A stretch of 64,000 bases of DNA from Anseranas semipalmata. Taxonomy: Eukaryota; Chordata; Aves; Anseriformes; Anseranatidae. Where the stretch lies: positions 247,782 to 311,781 of the forward strand of contig VXAA01001400.1 of assembly GCA_013399115.1 (NCBI GenBank). The letters are read 5' to 3'. The translations under genes were made by a program, and so were the position numbers. The first letter of the stretch is position 1. Every line of letters starts with the position of its first letter. The notes under the pieces are model-generated. The model ran no database searches. It saw only the letters and a program-made list of their open reading frames with translations, and was not told the origin of the DNA. This document shows, one piece after another, positions 21,991 to 33,960 of this stretch.

Positions 21991-24230
21991 GCACCTGCCT
22001 GGGCCAATCTCTCGGACAGGGTTTTGGCTGCTGGTGAAGGTTGGGGAAGTTCATCAGGGGATGAAGAACATCCCCAAGTCTTGCTGGGGGTTTCTTGGTG
22101 CTGAGCCCCTGGGGTCTGTGTTTCTCACGTGGGTTCAGATTGGTGACTTTGCTGATAAATACTGTTGGGGTAGTAGGTAGCGGTTGTTTTCCCGTTGCTC
22201 CTAACCCAGAGGACTTGGAGGTTTCTTCTTTAGAACCCACCTGGGCAGGGTCTTGTAGATGCTGCCCACAGGGACAGCAGGTGCGAGGCTGTGCTGGGGC
22301 AGTGCGGGTCCCCATCCCTGGTGTCCAGGATCATCTCTATGCCTGGCCTGCCCAGAAAGTCTTATATATATATTTTTTTTTTCCTTCTATTTGGGGGTGA
22401 GGGGGATATGAGGGGTGCAGTCAGATTTCTGCAAGGCAGCACGAGCTGCCATTCAGCATTGCCTCCTGGAGGTGCCATGAGTGGGCCTGTGGTTATGCCT
22501 TGAGTGTTAGCCATCAACCATGTTCATTAACACTCGATTCAACTTCAGAATAAACAAGACACAAACGATTGCTGCTTATCATGCTTAGGACTAAGCAACC
22601 AATATTGCCATTCCTGTAGACTCTGCTGTGTTGAGACCCGCAGTAACTGCGCTGCAGTTCAGGTGTGGACTTGGCCCCCACGTTGCTCCTTGCTGCCCTT
22701 CTCTGTGCTCTGGAGAAAGTACTCTGCAGATTCCAGTTGTTCAGACTTCTTGTCTGCCCCCCCCCCTTTCCCCCCCATCTGGAGACGAAATTGGCCCTTT
22801 GCTTCCCCCCAGTATCCCTCACTTTTCATAAAGGAGAAATAGACAGGGTTTGTGTTTGAAATCCAGCCCTGCTGGGGTTGGTATGGTCAAGAAGGCAGAG
22901 GAGCCTGAGTTAATTAAATCAACAGCTAACAGTGGAGGTTACCCACAAAAGTGAACCTTGGTGCCCCTAAAACCACTGACCAGAGAATGGCTGGAAAAAA
23001 ACAAAACCACAGTTGGAGTGAAATGGAAAAAGAAATCTTCAGCTCTATATCACTTCAGCTAGCCACAGGTATCAGAATATTAATTGCTCTTTGACTTGAT
23101 TTTGTTGTGGGATTAAGGGCACATTGTGGCTTATGAAGATATTCTAGGAGCCACAAGGATGGATGCAAAATCCATCTGTTAAGCATTTCTTTGCCTGCTG
23201 AAATCCAGGGTGCTACTGCTGTAGCTCCAGCAAGAGCCTCTTGTTGCAGCCGCTCTCCCATTGCAGCTGATGCTACCGAGCAGCTGCATTGCTCTCCCAA
23301 ATCGTGTGTTCTCCTCTGCCATCTTGAAGCTCCTTGCCCTGTGCAGGGAGATACAGTGTAAAGTGTAATCCTTCCTAAGATTTAGGACGCAGTATTAATT
23401 TGCTTGCTTTCCCTGCAGTGAAAACTCTCATAGGTGGCAGCTGGTGCAGGGTCCTGCCTCCTCTCTTTATTCCCAAATGTACAAATCACTGGTGGATGGA
23501 CAAGCATGGAAATTTGCAGGGAAGTACCTGTGGTTGGAAAGGTACCCAGGGGCTATAAAATGCATGGGACAGTTTGAGGCCAGAGTGAGTTACATGGTCG
23601 ATTTTCATCTCTCCTGCAGCAGCATGTCCACACCTCCAGCACTGGCTTGTGCAGCCTGTCGTGCCTCGTGTCCCCATGCAGTGCTGGAGGACCCGTCCCT
23701 CCTCCCTGGGTGTCCCTGCCATGCTCTGCTTCATTCCAGCCACCCTGCTGAGAAGTGCTGATGGATTTGAGCACCCATCACAGCCAGAACATCGCTCAGG
23801 CAGCATGGAGTTTCGTGAGGACAGAGCAGCACAAAGCTTGCTGAGCTGCCTGTGAAATGCAGATCAGACCCTTGCTGCTCTTGTCCTCCCCACAGCCTCT
23901 CTCTGCTCTGTCCCCTTCATGCTCTGTTGCACCCATCCTGGTGCTGTGCTTTGGCCGTTGCCTCCTGTTCCGTATTAGTGCAGGGAGAGGCGGAGGCGAT
24001 GCTGGAGGCGGTGGCACCTGGCCCTGCGCAGGGCACCCGTGCAGAGGTGCTTTGGGTGGGACGCGCTGCGGTGGCTGAGCTGACTGTGCCCAGAACCAGC
24101 TGAGAGAAACGGGCGCCCTGCAGCCCTGTTTTGCTCCCTGCCCATCAGCTCGGTGCAGGGCCTGTCATAGTGCTGTGGCACTGAAAGAGTTGCTTGGTGC
24201 CTTTTTCAAGCTCATAAATCCAGGAGATCA
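21991..24230. other. Intergenic, no gene seen
   Basis: Mixed sequence. It includes a TA/T tract (22363-22382) and an interrupted C-tract (22757-22776). AT-rich sequence at 22910-23110 holds AACCACAG (23005-23012). An isolated TATAAAA lies at 23564. Confidence 0.5.
22757..22776. repeat. Interrupted poly-C tract
   Basis: Ten Cs, three Ts, then seven Cs. The minus strand is therefore a G-rich stretch able to form a quadruplex. Confidence 0.9.
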
Positions 24231-24660
24231 GAGCAGGGGAATCCAGTCCAGCCCATAAGTCACAGGACGTCAAATAAAACCACAGACATTAAAACTTTAC
24301 TACAGTGAATAGTTTTAATTTCCGGGGTATAACAGCTGTTTTGACGCTAATGGCAGATGAAAGCTGCGATTTCCTGGTCAGTCCAACCCCAGCCTGGACA
24401 GGACACAGCCAGGAGCGCGGGCTGTTAACAATGCGTCTTTTTATCCCCTGAAACTTGGATACATTAGCCCCAGAGATGTTAATTACAGCAGAAATTACCT
24501 ATGAAAGACCTTGCTCAGGAGCCTAAATGTTCACAGCCAGTAATAACTTCCTTTTTTTCCTTTCCATAATGTTGGTGCAATTAGTTCGGTGGAGGTTTGG
24601 GGGTGTTTTCTTTTTTTTTTTTTTTTTAATGTGTTTCACTAATGTAATAATTAACAACTT
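24231..24660. promoter_or_regulatory. AT-rich block with a RUNX motif
   Basis: It includes AACCACAG at 24278-24285 next to ACGTCA-like sequence at 24267, several TTAA cores, and a 17-T tract at 24611-24627. Regulatory role inferred. Confidence 0.3.
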
Positions 24661-27600
24661 CTGCCTGGCCCTGACCATGGCCCAGAGGCTTCATGCCCAT
24701 CATGGGGGCTTGCTGTGGCAGCCTTCGTGCTCCACAGTAGCCCTGTAGGAAGATGGTAAATGGGTATTTGGAGCACAGCATAAAGAAACCAGAAGTGCCT
24801 GTGATGAACTGGGAGTAAAATCCACTTGCAGTGGCTCAGGAGGTGGCAAGACCCCAGCTGCTGCTGGTTATGGTTGTTTCCCTCGAGGAGCAAGCAGAGG
24901 CAGATGGAGATGGGGCTTTGGGCACAGCCTTGGTGCTGCTCAGCTCCTTGGGGCCGTGGAGACATTGGCTATTTTGGGGTTTGCAGTTGGCATCGAAGCG
25001 TCGAGGTGATTTGTGCTGCTGGCTACACCTTGGGTGGCCCATAGGGATGTTGGCTGCACAGCAGCAGCAGCATCGCCCCGTGCTGCAGCATGGCTCCATG
25101 TGCAACCTGGCGCAGAGCAGGGTTTGGGCTGGGCTGGGGTCATTGTGCAGCCACGGCACCTGGGGAGAGCTTGGTGTGGTGTCGCCAGGAAGCCATTAGG
25201 GTGGAGTGCCTCCTCCGAGACGCATCCCTGATCCATACTGGGCCCTTTCTGCTGCGACAGACTTGCCCTTTGCATGTGCTGTACAACTGCGTAACAGCTG
25301 GGATGAGAGGGAGCCACTCAGCTGAGTGCTTTCTGGCTCTGACCTGGCCATTTCTCAGTCCTCTATATTACTGCTTCTTTTCACTTTAAAAGCCAGTGCG
25401 CCCAAGGGGAAGGCGTGCAACCTGGGGCATCTGCTGGCATGACATGCTCAGCCGCCCTCAGCTCTGCTGCCAGCATGGTACTGCTGGAGCTTGTGACCAG
25501 GTGATGTCAGTTGTGTGGGGACGCCTGACCCAGTGCTGTTTGGAAGAAATGGAAAATCCCCAGCTGACCAAGCCAATCCCCAGCCAAGCCCTCATTTCCA
25601 GCCCATTCACTGTTTCTTTCTTTTCTCTGGGGTGGAGGGAACCTCCCAAACAAGCAGGATGATCAGAGGTGAAATGTTTTCCTGGAAGACAGGCCAGCAG
25701 CAGGTCTGGGTGCTCGCTGAACCCGTTCCCACCAGGAGCAGAGGCCATATGGGGAAAGATGCTGCTTATGGAAGTGGGAGAAGGGTTGAGATGCTAAAGA
25801 AGAAGTAGGACACCGGCAAACCACCTCATCTGGCTTTGTTTCAAAGTGCAACCCTGAAAGGCGACTGTGCGGTGGGCAACAGCGCAAAGCTGTCGCTGGT
25901 GCACAGCGCAGCCGTGAGTTGCGGCTTGCACTGACTCGGCAGGGCTGAGGGAAGTAGCGTTGGTGGTTGGAGGATGGCTTTTGAGTTCATGATGGCCCTG
26001 TCCTGCCGTTGTCCTGCTCAGCAACCTCAGGTGATGCTTGGGGCCAGTTCCCCCACGCAATGGAGACAAGAAGCCCTTTGCAGAGGGCTTGATGTGCTGG
26101 GGCGCCCACACGAGCTGCTCTTGCTGTTTGCACATGCAAAAGGAGCTGTTGGGGATGGGGAAGCCATTGGGTCACGGCACCTGTGGGACTGGGGACCGAA
26201 GTCTCAGGCCAGCAGCAAAGGGAGAAGTGGGGAAAGGCCACCTCACCAGGGGGACACTGCTGCTGGGGATGGCCACAATATCACAGGGAGGCAAACAGAA
26301 GTGAGGAGACATTGTGCAGCCATGAGAGCTGCCGGGACCCGGTCCCAGCGCCACAGTGCTTTCCTTGCTCCAGCAAACAGAGCGCAGGGTTTGGGACAGC
26401 CTGGTGGCTAGGGCTGCAGCCATCCCATCCTTCGGACGTTGACTTGTGTTCCTGGAGCTTGCCAGGCAGCCTTCAGCCCTGCTGAATGAGCCTGGTGACT
26501 TTTTGTGGCCCTGGGGAGAGGGACCTTCCTTTATCTCTGCCATCAGAGAAAGGTGGTAGGAGAGATGGCACAGGAGTAGAGATAGTTGTTTAATTCTTTT
26601 CTTTCTCTTTGCTATCCCACTGCTGCTGGATGTTCATGATTGATATTTCCCCTGCAAGTCTCCTTGACTCAAAAATGGTGTTTGCTGAGGATGCAAAGCA
26701 AAGGTGGTGATGTGCATCCATCTCCTCCCAAGATGCCCTTTGATGGCAGTTTTTGGCACAGTGGCAGGCGATTGCTGTTTTACATCCAACCCATAATTAA
26801 TGGCAAGGGTCCTGCTAGTGCCTGGGAAAAGGGTATGATATGGACCCTGAAGAGACTCATGGTCCTTGAAGGTGAGGAAGAAAGCAGGGGCCCAGACTGA
26901 ACGCATGTTGCAGAACAGGACCGGCTCTGCTGACTCCCGTTGCTTTGGTGAATAACGGCAATTCGCAGTGTGTATGAACGGGCTGACTTGAGTATCTCAT
27001 TCTGTTTCATACAATATTACCCTGTTGTTAGAGTAACACTGAAGCTGATACTCTGTTAGGTGCTTCCCTACCTTCACATGTGATTGGAATCTGCTCTGAA
27101 ACCCCCCAGTGCCGAAGGGCATTCCCCATAGTGAGTTCGAGTCTGACCCTGGTTGCTAGTGGCTTTGAGGCTCCAGGACAGAGGTGCCAGTGCTGGTCTG
27201 TACCCTGCAAGACTGCGATGTCTCCTCCAGGAAAGAACATGACATAATGTTCTTTAATAATGAGCGGATCCCCGCTCCCCAAAAATCAAGGAGGGTGGAT
27301 ATGCTGATGAACGCATTAGTACTGTGGACCAGTGTTCTGCTCCACCATGCAGAGCTGCACTGGCTAAATTGTCAGTGGCTGTTAATTTTGCCTTGTGAAT
27401 TTTGCCCTTTTTTTTTGTTTGTTTGTTTGTTTGTTTGTTTTGTTTTGAAGTAAAATTTTGCTTCTCTGGCAAGGATTTCTTGCAAGGTTATCTGTATGCC
27501 TAGATTAAAATTACAGTCATGTGCCTGAGAGATTAAAAAATGGAGCCACAGCATGACATGGATGGGCAGGACAGCAGTGGGGCTGGGGGTAGAGGCAGGA

Positions 27601-27950
27601 TCAGACCTTTGCCTCTGCCTTGTGTGATTGCTTCATCGTTCTGGCATGCCAGGTGTGGACGCTGGTGCCTGGTGAGCAATTCCTGGGAATTTGGGGTGGT
27701 TTGAAGGGGTGAGGGTGATCCCCAGCACCATTTGGGGAGGGGCAGCCCCATGCCACCTGTTCAGGAGAAGCTACTGGCGTTGGTCCTTATGGCTTCTTGG
27801 GAGCAGGACAGCAGAGCTCGACTTGTCACTTTTTTTAAGAAAAAAAAAGGCATTAACATCTACGACTGGAAAGTCCCTGGGGAGCTGGGAGTGGAAAATA
27901 TTGTGTTCCTCATCCCAGCTCACCCCTTGCTTAATGAGCGCATTAACAAC
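24661..27950. other. Intergenic, GC-rich, no gene seen
   Basis: Unique sequence with chance open frames in several overlapping frames. The only defined repeat is the (GTTT)n tract listed separately. Confidence 0.5.
27408..27447. repeat. (GTTT)n microsatellite
   Basis: Nine Ts followed by six perfect GTTT units (27417-27440) and a degenerate tail. Shorter relatives occur near 30525, 37365 and 40180. Confidence 0.93.
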
Positions 27951-28300
27951 AAGCCCAGGTTTATTTATATCAATTTCAAAATCTCCAAAGACACTCCTAT
28001 ATATAAGCAGGGCATCAGATCCTATCCCTGTAATGGGTCATTAATGTATTTTAAGTGAGAGAGACGAGTTTGCATTGGCAGAGAACAGGATCAAAAATGC
28101 TTTTATAGCAAAATGACCAAGAGTGCCTTTTTGATTGCCTCTAAATTCCCAGTGAATAAATGAATAATAGAAAAATAAATGAATAATAGATATATCAGTG
28201 GATTGGATATTGTAATGCAATGATAATAAGTCATCCTTTACCCCTGCCAGATATTTGTTTAACAGGACAAACTGGGAAAGTCAATACGGAAGGTGTGTGG
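27951..28300. promoter_or_regulatory. AT-rich block with a short tandem duplication
   Basis: AT-rich, with AATAAATGAATAATAGA present twice (28155-28171 and 28174-28190, period 19). The rest is complex AT-rich sequence. A regulatory role is inference. Confidence 0.3.
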
Positions 28301-29360
28301 GGGCCTGATAAAACTCTCCCAGTTGCATCGCTGTAGGAGACAAACTCCGGGTGCTGCTTCCAGCAGGCAGTTTCTTGGGGTCCTGTGTCCAAACTGTGTC
28401 ATGGCAGGACAGCAGCCTCTGCTCGGATTCGCTCCCATGCGTCAGGACGAGCCAGGCATCCTGTTACCCTCAAACAAGCTTTGCGCTGGGGGAGCAGTGT
28501 TGCTGGCCAACACCTTGGGGCACAGCCAGCACGGTGCGTGGCGGCAGGCGACCTGCAAGCCCTGGGCCTCGGGTCACGCTCCACTGTGTCCCGCAGCGGA
28601 GCCATTTTGGAGCGACGTGCACTAGAGGGAGACAAAGCCCCGTGCTCCGGTGGTGTGGCTCAGGGTGCATGGTGGGACATGGGTGTCCCATGAGATGGAG
28701 ACCCTTGTCCTGCTGCCACGCACACAGGGGGAGCACTGCTGGGGTTTTCCCAGCACCAGGTCCAGCTGGTTGCACCAAGGATGCTATTGCGAGGGGACAG
28801 GATCTTCTTGAGGGCTCTGGTCTGGATTTGTGGGTGAGCAGAGCACCCTTGGGTGAAGCAAATGGTGTCGCACCCACCACCAGCAGTCCCTTGGCAGGAC
28901 ACACGACGGCACATGGCTTTCCTGCATGGCACTGGTGCCTTGGTCATGCTCCCCGTGCTGCCTCAGGTAGCGTTGGCTGCTGCTCCAGTGTGGTGGCAAT
29001 CGATGTCCCCAGCCACCGACACACCCTGTGAAGCCCCTGGCTTCCACTGCCAGGCCCCTGATTGACAGACACTGGGGGCTGGGAGACAGGGCTGTTTGCG
29101 GCTCTGCCGTCAGAGCCACTGGCCATGGGCAGCAACAGCTCGAGGCTCTGAAGCCACATGGGAAGCACGGCTGGGGCTACCACAGCCGTTGGCACTGTCT
29201 TCTCCCTTGAGCACGGATCCCTGCCTGCTTGTCCTGCCAACACACTGGCGAGGTTTTCCTGGTGTCCGAAGGACTGAAAACCTGTGGGACTGGGTTTCTG
29301 CTTGGCCTGTAAGAGAGGCAGTCCCTTGGCAGGATGTTGTCCCTAAGTAACAGTTAATAA
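28301..29360. other. Intergenic, GC-rich, no gene seen
   Basis: Overlapping open frames on both strands (up to 226 codons, 28351-29031 plus) reflect GC richness. No domains or splice-consistent exons recognised. Confidence 0.5.
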
Positions 29361-29412
29361 CTGCTCCTCCAAGGGGATGCTCTTTTTCCGGTTTTATTGT
29401 TTAGTTATTTAG

Positions 29413-29440
29413 TTTATGTTTTATTCTGAATAAACATAAA
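29413..29440. repeat. Imperfect palindrome, 13-bp arms
   Basis: The left arm TTTATGTTTTATTC and right arm GAATAAACATAAA pair with one bulged T and a single-base centre, inside an AT-rich stretch (29360-29650). Confidence 0.85.
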
Positions 29441-29650
29441 GCGTATGGATGAGAACAAAAATATTTGATTTTTCACTGTAATCCGTCTCCACCTGACACC
29501 TCCCTCTGGTGCAGTGAGGCTGTTGCTGCTTTATGAACTAACCAACACTCAGTTTGCTTGTGTGTAGATTGCATGATTAAATGAGATTTTATTTATTTAT
29601 TCCTTACCTCCTCCCGCAGAAAAAAAAATAATTTAGAAGTTTCTCGAGGA

Positions 29651-32600
29651 CATGGTGTTTGCCACCATCCACCGACCTTCGCTGCCACGGCTCCTGGGGA
29701 TGCAGCCATCCAGTCTATTGTGCATGGAGCACTCCTGACCACCACCACCCTGACACTCCAAATGTGCATGTAAAATCAGAGCTTCAGCTAGTAAAATTTG
29801 ACATTGCTTTCTCAACTTCAAGGGGCTACACTGATTTCTACCAGCTGAGGACTTTGCATGATGACTGTATCCTTGAATGATATCCTTCACACCTTCCCGC
29901 TGATAAGTTAACCAGAGCAGTATTTGTCAGCAGCACACTTTACGGCATGCTTTTTGAGGTGTGAATCGTGTCTGTGGAGATGTTCACTTCAGGAAAACAT
30001 GGGCAGGTTCTCAACCTTGCACATCTTTCAGGCTGTGAAAGAGCAGAGCCAGCACCAAGGAACCATTTTCACTGATCTGTGGTATTTTTTCGCCATCAGG
30101 AAAAGGCTCCTGGGGCAGCTCAGGACAGCTTGGATGAGAGGGATGTTGATGGGGCACATGATGGGGCTCTGTCCTCAGGCATGGCTGGATAGTGTTGGAA
30201 AGGTAATATTGGAATATACTTTGTAAAGCTTGAGCTGAGGAGGCTGAAGCGCCAGGAAGGGGCTGTGATTCAGCCACCCAGGGAAAAAATCCCCTCCAGC
30301 TCCCAGCTTTGGGGAATTGCCCCAGCCGGTATTGCGTGCATTGAGGGGCAGGGGATGTTTGCCCTGTGCTGTTCAGGGTGCAGCAGCACGGGGAGGACTG
30401 GGTCTGAGTCTCACAAAACCAGGATCCAGCGATTGAGTCTGCTCTGAGTTCTCCATGTGAATGCCTCTTTGGAGTGCAGGATTAGTTCTGAGCCTCTACC
30501 TTGTCCAAGTACTCTGTTTCAGTGTGTTTTGTTTGTTTTCTTGCCTTTTGGTCTATTTCTGCTTGGTAGAAAACGCACTTTCTCTAACTGAGGTTGCAGC
30601 ATTGCCACCCTGCATGCTCAGCCACCCAGGGATAGCCATAAAAAAAAAAATCACCCAGAAAAATAAAATAAGCAGACTATTTTTTTTTTCTCCTGTTAGC
30701 CACAACTGAGGCTTTTCTGTTTGCTTTTTCCACTCTTTGCCCATGACCACGAGGCTAGACACTGGCTTTCGTTTCTGAACCATCATTAAGATGCTTGGGT
30801 GCATCACCTGAGCTGGTGCCCGTGGGGACGCAGCAGCTCTCGCGCTCCCACCACCACCCCAGTGCATCTTTTCACAAAATCCCACTCTTCTGACTCAGGC
30901 ATTGGGTCGCAGTGGCTCCCCTTGGCATGATGCAAACTCAGTGCTGTCATTGGTGCTTTGCTCATGCAAGTAATTACAGCAACAAGCACATCCTCTGTGC
31001 TGCAGCATCTGAGCAGGAGAGGTGGAAGATGGCCCCTGGCAAGTTTTGGGGGGCAGGTTTTGCTGCTGTGCCTGATGGGCTGGTGTAAGAAGGCTGGTGT
31101 GTGGGACGTGGGGTTGGCACAGCAGTTTGCACTGCTGACAGCACAGTTTAGTCCAGGTGTTAGACGCTGTCGCTGTGTTTCTGCCGAGAATATCCTCTGC
31201 GGTTTGTTTGAGGGCTGAGGGATGCAAATGAGCTCTTGCTTTAGTTTGTTTATTTGTTTAGAGCCATGGTCTACCTTTTCTGGCTTCTAATTTGGACTCA
31301 TCTGAGCAGCCTCATTTGTTTAGCAGGCCCATCTGTACCAGGGCTTCCAAAAAAAACCCCTTTTTCTAGCACACTTTTCTTAGGCACTGAGATCACCCAG
31401 TGGAGCTGTCAGCTCCTGTGTGCTCAGTGACTGGGCAGGTGCTGGCAGGGGAGGGCACAGGCTACAGTGCCTCCTCCGTCTCCTGCGCTGGTACCCTGGC
31501 ACCTGATGTCAGTGTTGATTTTTAGGACGCCTAGAAAAATCCTCTGAAAGCCCAGAGGCCCTGTGGCACACAGGTAGTCCCCCCCCAGCAGCTATCTGGT
31601 GAGAGGATAGAGGAGGGCAGTAGGAATAGGAGCATCATTAAGACACCTCGTTAGTCACAGGCAAACACAGCAATCCCCAAAGCAGCCCGTTGTCAACCAC
31701 CCCACGTCCTCATGCCCCTCTAGCCTTGTCCTCTGGGACCGCCAAGCTGTGACATTCACAGGTGCCATCCTGAAGCCTTTTCTATCACTGATGTGCTGGT
31801 GATAACATCAGGGAGGGTTTTTCTTGTGAACTCAAGTAAGTCATGGTGACGCTTAACTCAGTGTCTCTGTAGGAAAGAGCTCCTTCTCTGCACGACCTCA
31901 AAGTGTCGCATTTCATTTCAAGGAAAAGAAATCCCTGCATTAAGTTGGGGTAGAGGGAAGAAGGCCACAGTTTTCTGTTTTCTTAATAGTTTGTTTGTAT
32001 GCTTGATGAAAACGGCTATGTCATTAGAAACCACAGGTTCCCCACTGTTGACATCTCCATTAATGAAGAAATCATTTCTATTTGCAGGTCAAGAGCTGTG
32101 GTTTGCAACCAGTTACGCTAATGAAGACTGTGGCATGCCCAGCCTCATCTGGCTTTGCACCAGCACCCATGGAGAATTTGACCCACGCCACTGAGTGCTT
32201 TCCCCAATTAAATGGTGCGGCAGTGGGACTAGCGCTTCCCCGTTACCTCCTGGAAGAAAGGCTGCAGCTAGCAGCTGGGTTTCTCGCAGCACCTGAGCAC
32301 CTGATGCATCCCGAGACAAGCGGCTGGGCAGGCTGGTTTAGTGGCCAGTGATTGGCAGGGAGCAGCTGTCCCTATCCTGGAGTAGATCTTCGGTGTGCCA
32401 CCAAAAGAAGGACCTCTGGGGTAGGTTGAACCAAGGAAATAATGAAGTGATGCTGCAAAGTCTGCTTTTGAAGGGCTTCCCCTGGGCTTTGTGGCTGGGA
32501 GGTGGCTGCGGCAGCCTCCTTGCTCACTTGGTGCCTGGCTCACTCTGTACCTGGCAGCTGCGTGGCCCTGCTATGGCACTGGCTGTGGAGCTGGGACATG

Positions 32601-33400
32601 TGGATGCTCTCCTGATGCTCTTGCTACCACCAACACAACAGAGTGCGTTCCCTGCAGGGATGCCTGTGCTGGGCATGGCATTCCTCTACGGCTGAGCTCT
32701 GTAGGTGGTTTCCTTTAAACTGTCCTGTGTGTGTTGGTGGCACAGGGAGATCTCCATCAATACTCCAGGTAGGAATGGAAGTCAGACTCATCCCAGTGAT
32801 TTTAAAACTTCATTTCAGTCTGCTGAGCTCTGTTACACCTCTCATTTCTCATTTGCTGCTCCAGCATGCTTGGAGGTGAAACAGAGCAAGCTGGAGCAGG
32901 TCTGCTTCCATGGTGTCCAGCAACCTTCAGACCTCCCCTTACAGGCAGCCATGGTGCGACATTTCCCCAGATTGCCCAGGTGCCCAGACGTGATGCAAAC
33001 CACACCCTGGGACTTCGGGTCTTAAATATTGTCATGCCCACGAAATACCAGCTGTGGGGTGTCCTGCAGGGGAGTGTGTGTGCAGGGGTATGGACGGGTA
33101 AGTGGCAGCATCTTACATCCTACATGAGTGATGTGTCCTCTGAGCAGTCTCTTGTCAGTGCCCTGATGCTGAGACCCATCAGACCCTGACTCCTCCTAAT
33201 GCCCCCACGGCCCCCCAGGTGCTGCGTTTCCTTGGGCAGAAGCAGAGCAAAGCCTTGACCGTGCTGATACATTTCTTCTCCCAGTGAGTAATTTGGGGCA
33301 CATCCCTGGCCCCTTATGGGAAAGTTTCTTCACACCATGGGGCTGTCAGCAGCTTGGGGGTGGGGAGGCTGGGAGAAATCTGGGGGGAGGAAACGGCTTT
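29651..33400. other. Intergenic, nothing recognised
   Basis: Mixed unique sequence with short A- and T-tracts around 30640-30690. No gene features. Confidence 0.5.
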
Positions 33401-33960
33401 CTCTGTTATATCAGAGAATATAATTACGCAGCTTCCACCCCCATTTCTTAACACAAAGGAGGAATGTGCAGTTATGTGATCACAGTTTGCTGCAGTGAAT
33501 TATTTAGTCAGTCTGTCCTGGAGCATGTTGTTGAGGCTAATGTTGCTTGTACTAATGTAGGAAATCATTAAAGATCAATAAAGAAATCATTAGCAGTGTG
33601 ACGCCCTTACCGAACTGCCTGAGCTACAGATATACCACTTAATCCGGCCATAAAAACGGCACCATGAGCTCATTTTAATGGGTGTCAGCAAGATTGATTG
33701 GCTGAGGGCAAAGGTTATAACAGCAATTTGGGAGCAGGACCACTAATGCACTTGTAGCTCTTTGGTACACTTTAATGCAAGTTAAACAGAAAATGCCCTA
33801 GAAACCACATAGAGTCCTTTTGTGCAAATGGTTTAAAAGACTTTCAGTGTAATGCAAGATTTAGGAATAGACATAGCACAATAACACAGATGGATTTTAC
33901 TTAGTTAAAGCAAAACAAGCCGTAATGCCACACATTCGCTCAATAGAGACGACTCCAAGC
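33401..33960. promoter_or_regulatory. AT-rich block, candidate conserved regulatory element with a RUNX motif
   Basis: A long, complex AT-rich island. It contains the 14-mer TTAATCCGGCCATA (33639-33652) shared with 5757-5770, AACCACA at 33803-33809, and many TTAAT/CATTA cores. It ends abruptly at GC-rich sequence near 33960. Confidence 0.38.

Noticed and set aside
23564..23570. TATAAAA box in GC-rich flanks
   Set aside because: No downstream exon or supporting elements; a 7-mer of this type is expected by chance.
28351..29031. 226-codon plus-strand frame
   Set aside because: It overlaps several open frames on both strands and has no domain, start context or splice-consistent boundaries.
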